Source: Microcella frigidaquae (GTDB lineage: Bacteria; Actinomycetota; Actinomycetes; Actinomycetales; Microbacteriaceae). From it: a stretch of 64,000 nucleotides of DNA. Of this stretch, positions 1 through 8,636 are shown piece after piece (the first letter of the stretch is position 1; each line of letters opens with the position of its first letter). The stretch covers positions 868,001 to 932,000 of the forward strand of contig NZ_JACHBS010000001.1 of assembly GCF_014200395.1 (NCBI RefSeq). The letters run 5' to 3'. The notes below the pieces were generated by a model. That model saw only the letters and a program-made list of their open reading frames with translations, did not search any database and was not told the DNA's origin. Position numbers and translations under genes: made by a program.

Positions 1-86
1 AGCAGGTTTCGGTTGCGGCGCGAGCGCATCAGGTCGCGCACAATGCGGCGCGCGGTCTTGTACTGGCCCACGATCTTCACGCCCAC
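1..86 (-). CDS. 5' fragment of an unidentified basic protein, running off the left edge
   Basis: A reverse-strand reading frame opens at GTG 86 and stays open to the window edge (28 codons). A GGGAG ribosome-binding sequence sits about 5 nt upstream of the GTG. The visible peptide starts MGVKIVGQYKTARRIVRDL and is strongly basic, with several Arg/Lys pairs. It is divergent from the glycerophosphotransferase gene that starts at 181, and the 94-bp gap would hold both promoters. The fragment is too short to assign a family. An alternative is that this is chance open sequence. Confidence 0.4.
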   Translation of the reverse strand, partial: MGVKIVGQYKTARRIVRDLMRSRRNRNL

Positions 87-180
87 GATTCTCCCAGCGG
101 GCTCCGGACCGGCCCGACCAAACGGCGACACCGTTACCGACTTGTTCACACGACACGACGAGGTGACAGAATCGGGCGCG

Positions 181-3030
181 ATGGCCCGCTTCACGTTCAG
201 CGCCGGCAACGCGCGCGCTCTCGCCCGCGCCCCGCTCTACGCGCTGGGGGCGCTGGTCGCGCTGCTCGTGCCGCGGAGCCCGCGGCGCTGGGTGCTGGCC
301 TCGGGCATCGGGCTCGGCGAGGGAGCGCTCGCGCTGCACGATCATGCGCGCGCCGTCGACCCCGCACGGCACCTAACCTGGCTCGCCTCCAGCCGCACCG
401 AGCTCGCGGCGGCGCGGGCGCGCGGCATGCGCGCTCTGCCCAAGCGGGGGCCGCGCGGCCTCTGGGCAACGCTGCGCGCGGGCGTGGTCGTCGTGACGCA
501 CGGCTTCGGCGACGTCAACCGCTTCGGCGTGAGCGGCGCGCGCGTCGTGCAGCTGTGGCACGGCATCCCGCTGAAGCGCCTCCACCTCGACACCGGCGCC
601 GCGTTGCGCCTTCCGCTCATCGGGCGCCTGCCGGGCGTCACCCGCCTCATGGCGGCGCTGTACCGCCGTGCGGGGGCCCAGATCGCGCTGTTCCCGGTGG
701 CCTCCGATCGGGTCGGAGCGCGCATCCGCAGCGCGTTCGGCCTGCCGGCGTCGCGGGTGATCGCGGTCGGTGACCCGCGCGACGACGTGCTGCTGCGCGG
801 CACCGCGGAGTCACGGCGGGAGACGGCCCGTGCTCTCGTCTCGGAGGCCCTGTGCGCGTCGGGCGGCGACGCGCTGCCGGATGCGGGCCCCGTCGTGCTC
901 TACGCCCCGACCTGGCGCGACGGCGCGGTGGATGCCGCGATCCCCTCCCCCGCCGAGTGGCAGGCAATCGCGGCCTGGGCCGACCGCACCGGCGCGACGC
1001 TGCTGATCCGCTCGCACCCGCTCGGCCAGGGCTCGTATGCGGAGGGCGCCGCCCGCTCGCCGCGCATCCGGCTGCTCGGCCGCGATGCCCTCACCGACGT
1101 GACCCCGGCGCTGCCGGCCGTGGACCTCGTCGTCACGGACTACAGCTCGATCGCCTTCGACGCCGCCATCGCCGACGTGCCCAGCGTCTTCTTCGCCCCC
1201 GACCTGCCGCAGTACCTGGCGACCCGCGGGCTGTACCAGCCCTACCGCGAGTTCAGCGGCGGCGAGCCCGCGACGACGTGGGCCGAGACGCTCGACCGCA
1301 TCGATGCCGCGCTCGACGGCCCGGGCCGGGAGGCCGCGCTCGCGCACGCCCGCTGGCTGCGGGACGAGCTCGTCGACCACCTCGATGGCCGTGCGACCGA
1401 GCGCGTGCACGCGGCCATCCTCGGGGTGCTCGGCGAGCCGGTACCCGCCGCGGACAACGACTCGGGCGCGATCACGCGCGCCGCACGGCGGCTCATCGTC
1501 GACTATGCCGAGGTCGACCACACCACCGTCGCGTTTCGCGGCACCGCTCCGGCTCGCATCGCCCGGATCTCACTGGTCGGACCACGGCAGACGATCGCCC
1601 TGCAGCACGACCAGGTCGGCAACAGCTTCTCGGCCGGGGCGAGCCTGTTCGGCGAGCGCTGGGGCATCGCCGACCTCCCGCCCCGCAGCGACGACTACCG
1701 CCTCGAGGTGCTGTTCGAGGGCGACGAGCGCCCGAGCACGCGCGCGACCGTCGTGGCATCGCTCGACCCTGCCTTCCGCACCGACTGGCTGCGGGCCGAG
1801 CTGCGCGCCGACGCGGGCACCCTCGTGCTGCGCGTCGAGCCGCCGCTCGCGGACGACGAGCGGGGGGCATCCGCCCAGAAGCGCCTCGAGAAGGCGTACC
1901 GGCGTCGCCCCGCGACACCCGAGAACGCCGTGTTCTTCGAGAGCTTCTACAGCCAGACCGTCGCCTGCAACCCGCTCGCGATCGACCGCGAGCTCGCGCG
2001 AGTGCGCCCCGACGTGACCCGGTACTGGTCGGTCGTCGATCGTTCGATCGCGGTGCCGGAGGGTGCGATCGCGCTCGTCGAGGGCTCGGCCGAGTGGTGG
2101 CGGGTGCGCGCCGACGCCCGGCTGCTGGTCGTCAACGACTGGCTGCGCAAGCGGTGGATGCCCCGCCCCCACCAGACCGTGCTGCAGACCTGGCACGGCA
2201 CCATGCTGAAGCGGCTCGCGCTCGACCGCGAGGGCGTCAGCCTGCGCACGCGCATCGCCGTGCGGCTCGAGAGCCGCCGGTGGAGCGTCATGCTCGCGCA
2301 GAACGACTACGCCGCCGCGATCTTCCGCCGGGCCTACGCGTTCCACGGCCCGGTATGGATCGAGGGCTACCCGCGGGACGACGTGCTCACCACTCTGAGC
2401 GCGGCTGACCGGGAGTCGCTGCGCTCCCGGCTCGGAGTGCGGCCCGGGCAGCGCGCCGTGCTCTACGCCCCGACCTGGCGCGACGACACCGCCCACATGG
2501 TCGACTACCTCGACCTGCCCGGGCTGCCCGCGGCCCTCGCCGACCTCCCCGGGGAGCACGTCGTGCTCGTGCGCGGGCACAGCCGCACGCTGCGCCACGG
2601 GCGCGACGTCGACGCCGCGGGCCTCATCGACGTGACCACCTACCCCGACATGACCGACCTGCTCGCGGCCGCCGACGTGGTCATCACCGACTACAGCTCG
2701 CTCATGTTCGACATCACCGCCGTCGACACCCCGCTCGTGCTGTTCACCCCCGACCTCGAGCACTACCGGCGCGAGCTCCGCGGCTTCTACTTCGACCTGC
2801 TGGCCGAAGCGCCCGCGCCGGTCGCCCGCACCCGCGCCGAGGTGCTGGCCGAGCTGGCGCGCCTCGCGACGGCGGCGACGGCAGGGGATGGTGCGGCGGC
2901 TGCGGCGCCCGCAGGCCCAACCCCCGCGCTGCTGCGCTGGCGCGAGCGCTTCACCCCGCACGATGACGGTCGGGCCGCCGAGCGGGTCGTGGCGCGCATC
3001 CTCGCCGAGGGGATGCTGCCGCCGGCGTGA
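181..3030 (+). CDS. Two-domain CDP-glycerol:poly(glycerophosphate) glycerophosphotransferase family protein
   Basis: The 949-residue product contains two copies of the TagB/TagF-type glycerophosphotransferase domain. The first shows QLWHGIPLKRL near residue 124, LYAPTWRDG near 241 and VTDYSS near 318. The second shows QTWHGTMLKRL near 669, LYAPTWRDD near 761 and ITDYSS near 834. Family members transfer glycerol phosphate (or another polyol phosphate) from CDP-glycerol to build wall teichoic acid or similar glycopolymers at the inner membrane face. A start further upstream is open, but ATG 181 gives a natural N-terminus (MARFTFSAGN) while the upstream peptide looks non-coding. The tandem arrangement could mean two successive additions by one enzyme; the exact polymer is not deducible. 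A family 2 glycosyltransferase gene converges 28 bp downstream. Confidence 0.85.
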   Translation: MARFTFSAGNARALARAPLYALGALVALLVPRSPRRWVLASGIGLGEGALALHDHARAVDPARHLTWLASSRTELAAARARGMRALPKRGPRGLWATLRAGVVVVTHGFGDVNRFGVSGARVVQLWHGIPLKRLHLDTGAALRLPLIGRLPGVTRLMAALYRRAGAQIALFPVASDRVGARIRSAFGLPASRVIAVGDPRDDVLLRGTAESRRETARALVSEALCASGGDALPDAGPVVLYAPTWRDGAVDAAIPSPAEWQAIAAWADRTGATLLIRSHPLGQGSYAEGAARSPRIRLLGRDALTDVTPALPAVDLVVTDYSSIAFDAAIADVPSVFFAPDLPQYLATRGLYQPYREFSGGEPATTWAETLDRIDAALDGPGREAALAHARWLRDELVDHLDGRATERVHAAILGVLGEPVPAADNDSGAITRAARRLIVDYAEVDHTTVAFRGTAPARIARISLVGPRQTIALQHDQVGNSFSAGASLFGERWGIADLPPRSDDYRLEVLFEGDERPSTRATVVASLDPAFRTDWLRAELRADAGTLVLRVEPPLADDERGASAQKRLEKAYRRRPATPENAVFFESFYSQTVACNPLAIDRELARVRPDVTRYWSVVDRSIAVPEGAIALVEGSAEWWRVRADARLLVVNDWLRKRWMPRPHQTVLQTWHGTMLKRLALDREGVSLRTRIAVRLESRRWSVMLAQNDYAAAIFRRAYAFHGPVWIEGYPRDDVLTTLSAADRESLRSRLGVRPGQRAVLYAPTWRDDTAHMVDYLDLPGLPAALADLPGEHVVLVRGHSRTLRHGRDVDAAGLIDVTTYPDMTDLLAAADVVITDYSSLMFDITAVDTPLVLFTPDLEHYRRELRGFYFDLLAEAPAPVARTRAEVLAELARLATAATAGDGAAAAAPAGPTPALLRWRERFTPHDDGRAAERVVARILAEGMLPPA

Positions 3031-3058
3031 TCGGAGCCCGCGCCGCGCGTGGGGCGCG

Positions 3059-4108
3059 CTATGACTCGATGCGCGACCGGTCGACCGCGTCGCGCGCGCC
3101 GACAGCGACCCCGCGCAGGAACCCTGCCCCCCAGCTCAGATGCATGACCACGATCACGCCGACGAAGGTCAGGCGGTCGGCGAACCGCTCGCCGCTCGAC
3201 CGCCGCACCAGCAGCACGAGCAGCAGGGCGAGGTACAGCACCGGGCCCAGATAGACGGGCGACAGCAGCCACGCCGGCCAGCCCGACACCACGCCGGTCA
3301 GCTCGAGGACGAGCAGCACGAGACTCGCGACGAGCGAGAGCACGAGCGCGGGTGGCGCGAAGTAGCGCAGCGAGTTGCGACCGCCGAGGCGCCGCACGAG
3401 CTCGCCCCGCCAGATGCCGGTCGCGCGGAACTGCCGGGCGAGCTTGCTCCAGGTGTCGCGCGGCCAGTAGGCGACACGCAGTGCCGGATCGAACCAGACC
3501 AGATGACCCGCCGCGCGGAGCCGGAAGTTGAGCTCCCAGTCCTCGCCGCGCTTGAGGCCTTCGTCGTAGAGCCCGACCTGCTCGAGCGGGCCGCGGCGCA
3601 TGATGCCCAGGTAGGCGCTCTCGGCAGGCCCCTCGGATGCGGCGCCGTGGTACGCGCCGCCCCCGAGCCCGAACCGGCTGTTGTAGGCGCGGGCCACCGC
3701 CGTCTGCACCCGTCCGCGCCCGGTCGCCACCATGAGACCGCCGAGGCTCGCTGCGCCGGTGCGCTGCAGGCTCGCCACCCCGAGCGACGTGTAGTCGGCG
3801 GGGAGCTCGGTGTGGGCATCCACGCGGATGATGATGTCGTGCGCCGCGGCCCGGATGCCCCGGTTGAGGCCGACCGGGATCGACAGTTGCGGGTTCTCGA
3901 CGATCGTGATGCGCGGGTCGGCGGCGGCCCGTGCGGCGACCCGCTCGGTCGTGCCGTCGGTCGAGGGGCCGAGCACGACGACCAGCTCGCGGGGCCCCTC
4001 GTAGCGCTGGGCGAGCACGCTGTCGATGGCGGCCTCGATGTAGGCGGCCTCGTTGTAGACGGGCATGACGTAGCTGACGGCGGGATGCGTCGCTGCGGCC
4101 GTGCCCAT
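3059..4108 (-). CDS. Family 2 glycosyltransferase with C-terminal membrane segments (ExoA/succinoglycan-like)
   Basis: A 349-residue GT-A fold glycosyltransferase. The nucleotide-binding start VSYVMPVYNE lies at residues 11-20, the metal-binding DAH (DxD-like) at 97-99, and the acceptor-side GEDWELNFRLRAAG near 187-200. Two hydrophobic helices near residues 252-272 and 279-303 anchor the C-terminus in the membrane, as in ExoA-type transferases. It is convergent with the glycerophosphotransferase gene, so both probably contribute to cell-surface glycan synthesis. A TAGCCT hexamer 8 nt before the ATG suggests a leaderless or near-leaderless transcript. Sugar donor and acceptor are unknown. Confidence 0.85.
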   Translation of the reverse strand: MGTAAATHPAVSYVMPVYNEAAYIEAAIDSVLAQRYEGPRELVVVLGPSTDGTTERVAARAAADPRITIVENPQLSIPVGLNRGIRAAAHDIIIRVDAHTELPADYTSLGVASLQRTGAASLGGLMVATGRGRVQTAVARAYNSRFGLGGGAYHGAASEGPAESAYLGIMRRGPLEQVGLYDEGLKRGEDWELNFRLRAAGHLVWFDPALRVAYWPRDTWSKLARQFRATGIWRGELVRRLGGRNSLRYFAPPALVLSLVASLVLLVLELTGVVSGWPAWLLSPVYLGPVLYLALLLVLLVRRSSGERFADRLTFVGVIVVMHLSWGAGFLRGVAVGARDAVDRSRIES

Positions 4109-4214
4109 AGCTCTCGAGGCTACTGCCTCGCCCGCCGAGACGTCGGCCCCGGCCGAGCCCCCTCTGCGGTGGGGTGCTCGACCGGGACCGGCGCGGCTTC
4201 TGACGTCGCCCGGG

Positions 4215-5600
4215 CTACTGCAGCTCGCCCAGCGTCACCTCGACACGCTGTGCGGCTCCGTCTCGCACGTAGACAAGCTCGGCGTTCGCGCCGCCGGGCA
4301 GCACCCGCACCTGTGCGGTGAGGTCGACGCTGCCGGCGATCGGCACGCCGTTGAACTCGGTGATGATGTCGCCCGCCCGGAGGCCCGCGACCTCGGCCGC
4401 TCCCCCGGGCACGACGCTGTCGATGAGCGCACCGGCGACCTCGCTGCGCGGGTCGTTGAGGGCGTCGGTGACCGTGGCGCCGAGCAGGCCGTGGCTGGCC
4501 GTACCGTTCTCGATCAGCTCGGTCGCGATGCGCTGCGCGAAGTTGGCCGGAATCGAGAAGCCGACGCCGATGCTGCCCGACTGCCCCTGGCCGCCGCCGG
4601 CGGTCGCGATGGCCACGACGATGCCGATCAGCCGGCCCTCGTCGTCGAGCAGCGCACCGCCCGAGTTGCCGGGGTTGATGGCCGCGTCGGTCTGGATCAC
4701 GGGCAGCGAGACGGTGCCCGAGCTGAGCGGGCGCGGGTCGGTCCCCTCGGTGCCGGGAACGTCGAAGTCCCAGAAGTCGAAGGGGGCATCCTGGCCGTTA
4801 TCCGGCTCGGGCGCGACATCGAGCTGCTGCCCGGGCACGGCGGAGGAGCGGACCGTGATGGACCGGTTGAGCGCCGAGACGATGCCGTTCGACACCGAGC
4901 CGGCGAGGCCGAGCGGGGCGCCGATGACGACCGTGCGGTCGCCCACATTGAGCGCGTCGGAGTCGGCGAACTCGATGGTCGGAAGTCCCTCGGCCCCCTC
5001 GAGCTTGACCACCGCGAGGTCTGCGATCGGGTCGCTGCCGACGAGGGTCGCGGGGAAGATGCGGCCGTCGGAGAGGGTCACGCGGATGCTCGGCTCGAGC
5101 GTCGCTCCCTCGAGGGTGGCCACGTGGTTGTTGGTCAGCACGTAGCCGTCTTCGGAGAGGATCACGCCGGAGCCGTTGCCCGACGTTCCGCCGCCGCCGA
5201 CGGTCAGCGTCACGACGGCGGGCATGGCCTTGGCGACCACGGCGGTGACCATCGTGGCGTCGCCCGGGTCGTTGACGGTGATGGTGGAGGGCGCGGCGGG
5301 GACACCGGAGACGGCGCCGGGCTGGCTGGCGAGCACCGCGGCGACGACACCGCCGCCGGCGACGCCGCCGATGAGGGCGCCGACGGTCAGCATGCCGAGC
5401 AGGGGCGCGAGGGCTGGCCGGCTGCGGGTCGGGGTTGCGGGAGCGGGCTCGGAAAGTGCCGGAGCAGGCTCCTCGGCGGGCGCGGCGGCCAGCTCGGATG
5501 CACCGGGCTCGGCGGCAGGCGGTGTCGGCGCGGGAGTGTCGGCCGAAACGGGGTCGACGTCGGGCTCCGGCACCGCGGGGGTCTCGGGGCTGGTGGTCAT
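4215..5600 (-). CDS. Membrane-anchored HtrA/DegP-type serine protease with PDZ domain
   Basis: The 461-residue protein has a Pro/Ala-rich cytoplasmic tail (1-60), one transmembrane helix (about 63-92), a trypsin-like domain and a C-terminal PDZ domain. The catalytic triad is visible as His159 (TNNHVA), Asp194 (IADLAV) and Ser313 (GNSGG). An acidic insert at about 262-295 lies between the two protease lobes. ATG 5600 was chosen over an upstream in-frame ATG at 5648 because AAAGGAG sits 8-9 nt before it. Proteins of this type degrade or refold damaged exported proteins; actinobacterial relatives are PepD and HtrA-like proteases. The gene is followed by a family 2 glycosyltransferase gene 106 bp away on the same strand. 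Confidence 0.93.
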   Translation of the reverse strand: MTTSPETPAVPEPDVDPVSADTPAPTPPAAEPGASELAAAPAEEPAPALSEPAPATPTRSRPALAPLLGMLTVGALIGGVAGGGVVAAVLASQPGAVSGVPAAPSTITVNDPGDATMVTAVVAKAMPAVVTLTVGGGGTSGNGSGVILSEDGYVLTNNHVATLEGATLEPSIRVTLSDGRIFPATLVGSDPIADLAVVKLEGAEGLPTIEFADSDALNVGDRTVVIGAPLGLAGSVSNGIVSALNRSITVRSSAVPGQQLDVAPEPDNGQDAPFDFWDFDVPGTEGTDPRPLSSGTVSLPVIQTDAAINPGNSGGALLDDEGRLIGIVVAIATAGGGQGQSGSIGVGFSIPANFAQRIATELIENGTASHGLLGATVTDALNDPRSEVAGALIDSVVPGGAAEVAGLRAGDIITEFNGVPIAGSVDLTAQVRVLPGGANAELVYVRDGAAQRVEVTLGELQ

Positions 5601-5700
5601 GGGAGGGCTCCTTTCGCCGCTGTCAGCGTCCTCCGCAAACCTGTGCATTCTATTTGCCGCGACTTGGTGGCATCCGACCCTTCGCTCAACCCTCCCTTGG

Positions 5701-6537
5701 TCAGCAGCCCGGCCCGTGCGGCGCCGTGGCGCAGTCGCGATCGACGAGCACCGTGACGGCGCTGCCAGCGACGGCGACGAGGTCGTTGGCGGGCACGACG
5801 AGAACCCCCGTGAGCCCCTGCCACGCTCCGCCGGCGAAGCGGTACTCGGCGGCGAACTCGACGTCGAGCTCGATCACGTAGGTGCCGGCGGCGCGATAGG
5901 TGTGACTGGTGGGGGTGGCGTCGAACTCGCGCAGCCCGAGCGCCTGCCAGGTCGCGCCCGGCGTGGTGAGACGCGCCGCCGAGCTGTCTCCGTAGCGCCA
6001 GCGATACCCGACGGGCGTGAAGCGCACGTCGGCAGGCAAGCCCAGCAGGGTGCCCGAAACGATGTGCGTTCCGGTGCGCGCGTAGATGTTGGTGGGCAGC
6101 CCGACGACCATCCAGCCGTCTGGCTGCATCGACTGCCGTGGCGCCTGCGGCCGGAAGGCGGCGACGTCGCTGAGGGTCAGGGGCGGGATGCTCGGACTCA
6201 CCGTGCCGTCCCCCGGCTTGTCCTGGCCCTCGCCGTAGCAGAGCCCCGCGAAGACCTCCTCGCACGGCATCGGGGGCAGCGGGGAGCCGGCGCCGTTGCC
6301 GCCCCCGGGAGCCGAGCCACCGGACCCGCCCGCGGAGCCGCCCGGCGCGCCGACGAGCGTGAGATCGCCGTTCAGCAGCGCGCTGTCGCCCTCGATGCTG
6401 CCGCCGACGTTCGGGCAGCCAAGCTCCAGAGCCGTCCCAGAACACTGCTCGGGAGTTGTCGCGCTCGCAGGAGGGTCGGGGAGGAGGGCGGCCGTAGCGA
6501 GGCAGGCAGCTAGGAACAAGTAATGCTGTTTGCCCAC
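5701..6537 (-). CDS. Secreted PKD-domain protein
   Basis: A 278-residue exported protein with a cleavable-looking signal peptide (LFLAACLATAALL, cleavage near ASA). It has a Gly/Ser-rich linker near residues 65-90 and a PKD-like beta-sandwich domain in the C-terminal half, where VGYRWRYGDSS, TSHTYRAAGTYVIELDV and a terminal Cys pair are seen. The start is GTG 6537 with GGAGTGAG just upstream. It overlaps the end of the upstream lipoprotein gene by 28 bp, so the two are almost certainly co-translated. PKD domains usually mediate protein or polysaccharide contacts at the surface. Nothing identifies an enzymatic role. Confidence 0.75.
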   Translation of the reverse strand: MGKQHYLFLAACLATAALLPDPPASATTPEQCSGTALELGCPNVGGSIEGDSALLNGDLTLVGAPGGSAGGSGGSAPGGGNGAGSPLPPMPCEEVFAGLCYGEGQDKPGDGTVSPSIPPLTLSDVAAFRPQAPRQSMQPDGWMVVGLPTNIYARTGTHIVSGTLLGLPADVRFTPVGYRWRYGDSSAARLTTPGATWQALGLREFDATPTSHTYRAAGTYVIELDVEFAAEYRFAGGAWQGLTGVLVVPANDLVAVAGSAVTVLVDRDCATAPHGPGC

Positions 6538-7067
6538 AGCTCACTCCGACTTACCAGTAGTTCTTCCTCAGTGGCGCCGGTCAGTTCAACTTCCAGCGTG
6601 GCCGCTGGGGAGCGATCAGCGGGTGTCACGTCGACGCCATCTTCGTCCACTATCCGGGTTCCGGTGACGTCCAAGCACGCGTAGATGGTCACAGCGACCG
6701 AACCGTTCGGCTCCTGGAACCACTGCTGAAGCTCAACACCGACGAGGAGCGATCGGCCTTCGATGGTCCACCCGTTTGCATTCAGCCTTTCCGCGATCGG
6801 CCTCTCGTTTTCCACGAAGTCCGTCGTTGCAACGGACTTCAGGACAGAGAGATCGCGAGGCGGTTTTGCGAGTACCGCATTCGACACAGCGAGGTACTCC
6901 TCGTACGCCTCCGTGGCCGCGGCGAGCGCCTCCTCGTCAGAGGCGAAGAGCGGAGCGCGGGCCGCGGGCTCCTCCGGGGGCGGGAGGCGGGTCGGCTCGG
7001 CGCAGGCACTGAGGGCCGCGATGAGCAGCACGAGCGGGGCGACGGCGAGGCGGAGACGGCGCGGCAT
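6510..7067 (-). CDS. Small predicted lipoprotein, function unknown
   Basis: A 185-residue protein starting MPRRLRLAVAPLVLL with a lipobox LSAC (Cys near residue 20). It is therefore probably exported and lipidated. The mature part has a helical stretch (ATEAYEEYLAVSNAVLAKPP) followed by a beta-rich region, a layout compatible with SnoaL/NTF2-like or related lipoproteins, although I cannot assign a family. The frame is open further upstream, but ATG 7067 is the first start that yields a signal peptide. It is the first gene of a two-gene unit with the overlapping PKD protein. The two may form a surface complex (inference). Confidence 0.75.
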   Translation of the reverse strand: MPRRLRLAVAPLVLLIAALSACAEPTRLPPPEEPAARAPLFASDEEALAAATEAYEEYLAVSNAVLAKPPRDLSVLKSVATTDFVENERPIAERLNANGWTIEGRSLLVGVELQQWFQEPNGSVAVTIYACLDVTGTRIVDEDGVDVTPADRSPAATLEVELTGATEEELLVSRSELWANSITCS

Positions 7068-7201
7068 TGCACCGACGGTAGGACCAGAGCGCGCATCCCG
7101 TGCCCGTTGTCCACACCCTCTCCACACTGCCCCGGGGGCCGTTCTGTACCCCGAATCCCGTCCCCCGAAGACGGGGTGCACAGAATCGTCTGGTGGCCGC
7201 C

Positions 7202-7207
7202 TACACT
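7202..7207 (+). promoter_or_regulatory. Putative -10 element of the TetR-family gene
   Basis: TACACT lies 40 bp before the ATG at 7248 and would give a leader of about 35 nt carrying the AAGGG ribosome-binding sequence. About 40 bp further upstream is a small inverted repeat, CCCGTC (7157-7162) and GACGGG (7170-7175), which could be an autoregulatory operator for this TetR-type repressor or for the divergent lipoprotein gene. Confidence 0.4.
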
Positions 7208-7247
7208 GACGAGACCACCGTCCTACCACCACCCAAGGGCACCTCCA

Positions 7248-7895
7248 ATGACGCAGCCCCACCTGACCGACGTCGAGACGATCCTCGACGCCGCCAGCGA
7301 CATCATCCAGAACGACGGCTACGCGGCGGTCTCGCTGCCGTCGATCGCCCTACGAGCGGGTCTCACCGTCGAGCAGGTCGAGGAGATGTTCCCGAGCGCG
7401 AACGACGCCATGGTCGCGATGCTGAACCGCGAGTTCCACGGCATGTACGGGCTGATCGTCGAGAACATCGAGCGCGATCCGCGGGGCGGGCTGCTGTCGC
7501 GTATGTACACGTACATCCTCAGCGCGGTGTACGAGCGGCCGCTCGCGAAGACGCTGTTCGTGATCGACCGCGAGGCGCTGAACTCGATCATGCGCAACTC
7601 GAGCAGCTACACCTACACGCCGACCATCGGCATCCGGGGGGAGCTCATCGAGGCGCTGCAGTCGGCCGGCATGGTACGGGCCGATGTCGACTCGCGGCAG
7701 ATCTCGAGCATCCTGTCCGTGTGCTCTGCAGGCCTCGCCCTGACAGCGCCACACGATGACCTCGGGCTCATCATCGACGGGCTCTCAACGTTGCTCTCGC
7801 GCGGGGTCGACGCCGACGTCGACGACACCACACCGGGCAAGACGGTCTTCTACGACTGGGCGACCCGGCTGACCCTGCCGAAGAGCGAGAGCTAG
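7248..7895 (+). CDS. TetR-family transcriptional regulator
   Basis: A 215-residue protein with a TetR-type N-terminal helix-turn-helix. Residues about 9-55 include ILDAASDIIQNDGYAAVSL, LRAGLTVEQVEEMF and ANDAMVAML. The C-terminal 150 residues are the helical ligand-binding part. ATG 7248 was chosen because AAGGG lies 9-10 nt upstream and the HTH begins directly after it. The stop codon overlaps the stop of the opposite-strand PAS gene in a shared CTAG. The ligand is unknown. Its position beside the c-di-GMP/exopolysaccharide block makes that block a candidate target, but this is inference. Confidence 0.85.
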   Translation: MTQPHLTDVETILDAASDIIQNDGYAAVSLPSIALRAGLTVEQVEEMFPSANDAMVAMLNREFHGMYGLIVENIERDPRGGLLSRMYTYILSAVYERPLAKTLFVIDREALNSIMRNSSSYTYTPTIGIRGELIEALQSAGMVRADVDSRQISSILSVCSAGLALTAPHDDLGLIIDGLSTLLSRGVDADVDDTTPGKTVFYDWATRLTLPKSES

Positions 7896-8335
7896 GCCGC
7901 CGTCGAGAGCCGCAGTGCGCTCGACGTCGCGTCGACCATGACCACGAGGGCTCCGATGATCGGGCGAGCGTCGCTGAGGGTGTCGCGCAGAGGGTGCAGC
8001 TCGATCGATCGGACAGCCGCCTTGGCACGACCGCCGTGCCACGGCCAGACGGTCTGAGTCCGCCCGTTGAGCACCTGGTGCCACGCCGACTCGATCTCGG
8101 CCGCCGCGAGCCCTCCGGCCAGGCGCGTGACGGGGGCTCCGAGCAGCGGTGCGGCGCCGTCAGCACCGCAGTCGACAAGACGGCCAGCGACATCGACGAG
8201 GAACCACGAGCCTCCGGCACTACCCACGTGCTCATAGAGGCCATTCAGTACGACCGAGAAACGCAGCACGAGCGCGTCCACCGACGACGTCGTTCCCGCG
8301 TTGATCCAGTCGATCGAGCTGGTGGTGGTGTCCAT
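7892..8335 (-). CDS. Stand-alone PAS-like sensory domain protein
   Basis: A 147-residue soluble protein made almost entirely of one PAS-like fold. SWFLVDVAGRLVDCGADGAA resembles the PAS core start, TQTVWPWHGG the central strands and PIIGALVVMVDAT the last strand. ATG 8335 was preferred over ATG 8353 because GAGGAG ends about 7 nt upstream. No DNA-binding, kinase, GGDEF or EAL part is attached, so it may act by docking to another protein. The gene is divergent from the PilZ glycosyltransferase gene at 8637 and lies in the c-di-GMP block, which suggests a signalling role (inference). It shares a CTAG overlap with the TetR gene stop. Confidence 0.6.
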   Translation of the reverse strand: MDTTTSSIDWINAGTTSSVDALVLRFSVVLNGLYEHVGSAGGSWFLVDVAGRLVDCGADGAAPLLGAPVTRLAGGLAAAEIESAWHQVLNGRTQTVWPWHGGRAKAAVRSIELHPLRDTLSDARPIIGALVVMVDATSSALRLSTAA

Positions 8336-8383
8336 CGTGGTCTCCTCGAACATCGTGTGCAGCCGGCACGCCTGTGTGGATGC

Positions 8384-8418
8384 GCCGGCGGCCGGCCGAG
8401 AAACGACCGGCCGCCGGC
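8384..8418. repeat. 12-bp inverted repeat in a 301-bp divergent intergenic region
   Basis: GCCGGCGGCCGG at 8384-8395 and its exact complement at 8407-8418 are separated by 11 nt (loop CCGAGAAACGA). The intergenic region 8336-8636 separates the PAS gene from the PilZ glycosyltransferase gene. It is unusually long for this window and contains no gene I can support. The hairpin may lie in a leader RNA or be a protein-binding site. Confidence 0.5.
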
Positions 8419-8636
8419 ACCGCACGACCCGCTCTGGGGGGGATGGAGGGGCGGCGTGCCAGTACCAGGGTGAGGGTGACAGGCAGAACGGGCAAACGGC
8501 CGGCACGAACGCTGTTCGCATTGCGTCAGTGGACGAGCGGGCGATCTCGAACGGGCTTCGTGAAAGCGCGACCATGGACGAGACGTTCGCATCTCGGCCA
8601 GCGTGGCCCGACCGCGACGTCGGAAGGACGCAACCG

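Noticed and set aside
8574..8636. ATG 8574 as start of the PilZ synthase
   Set aside because: ATG 8637 has a better placed GGAAGGAC. The extra 21 residues show no family similarity, but the choice is not certain.
8336..8636. A c-di-GMP riboswitch in the leader of the PilZ synthase
   Set aside because: The hairpin is present, but I see none of the conserved internal motifs of the known c-di-GMP riboswitch classes.
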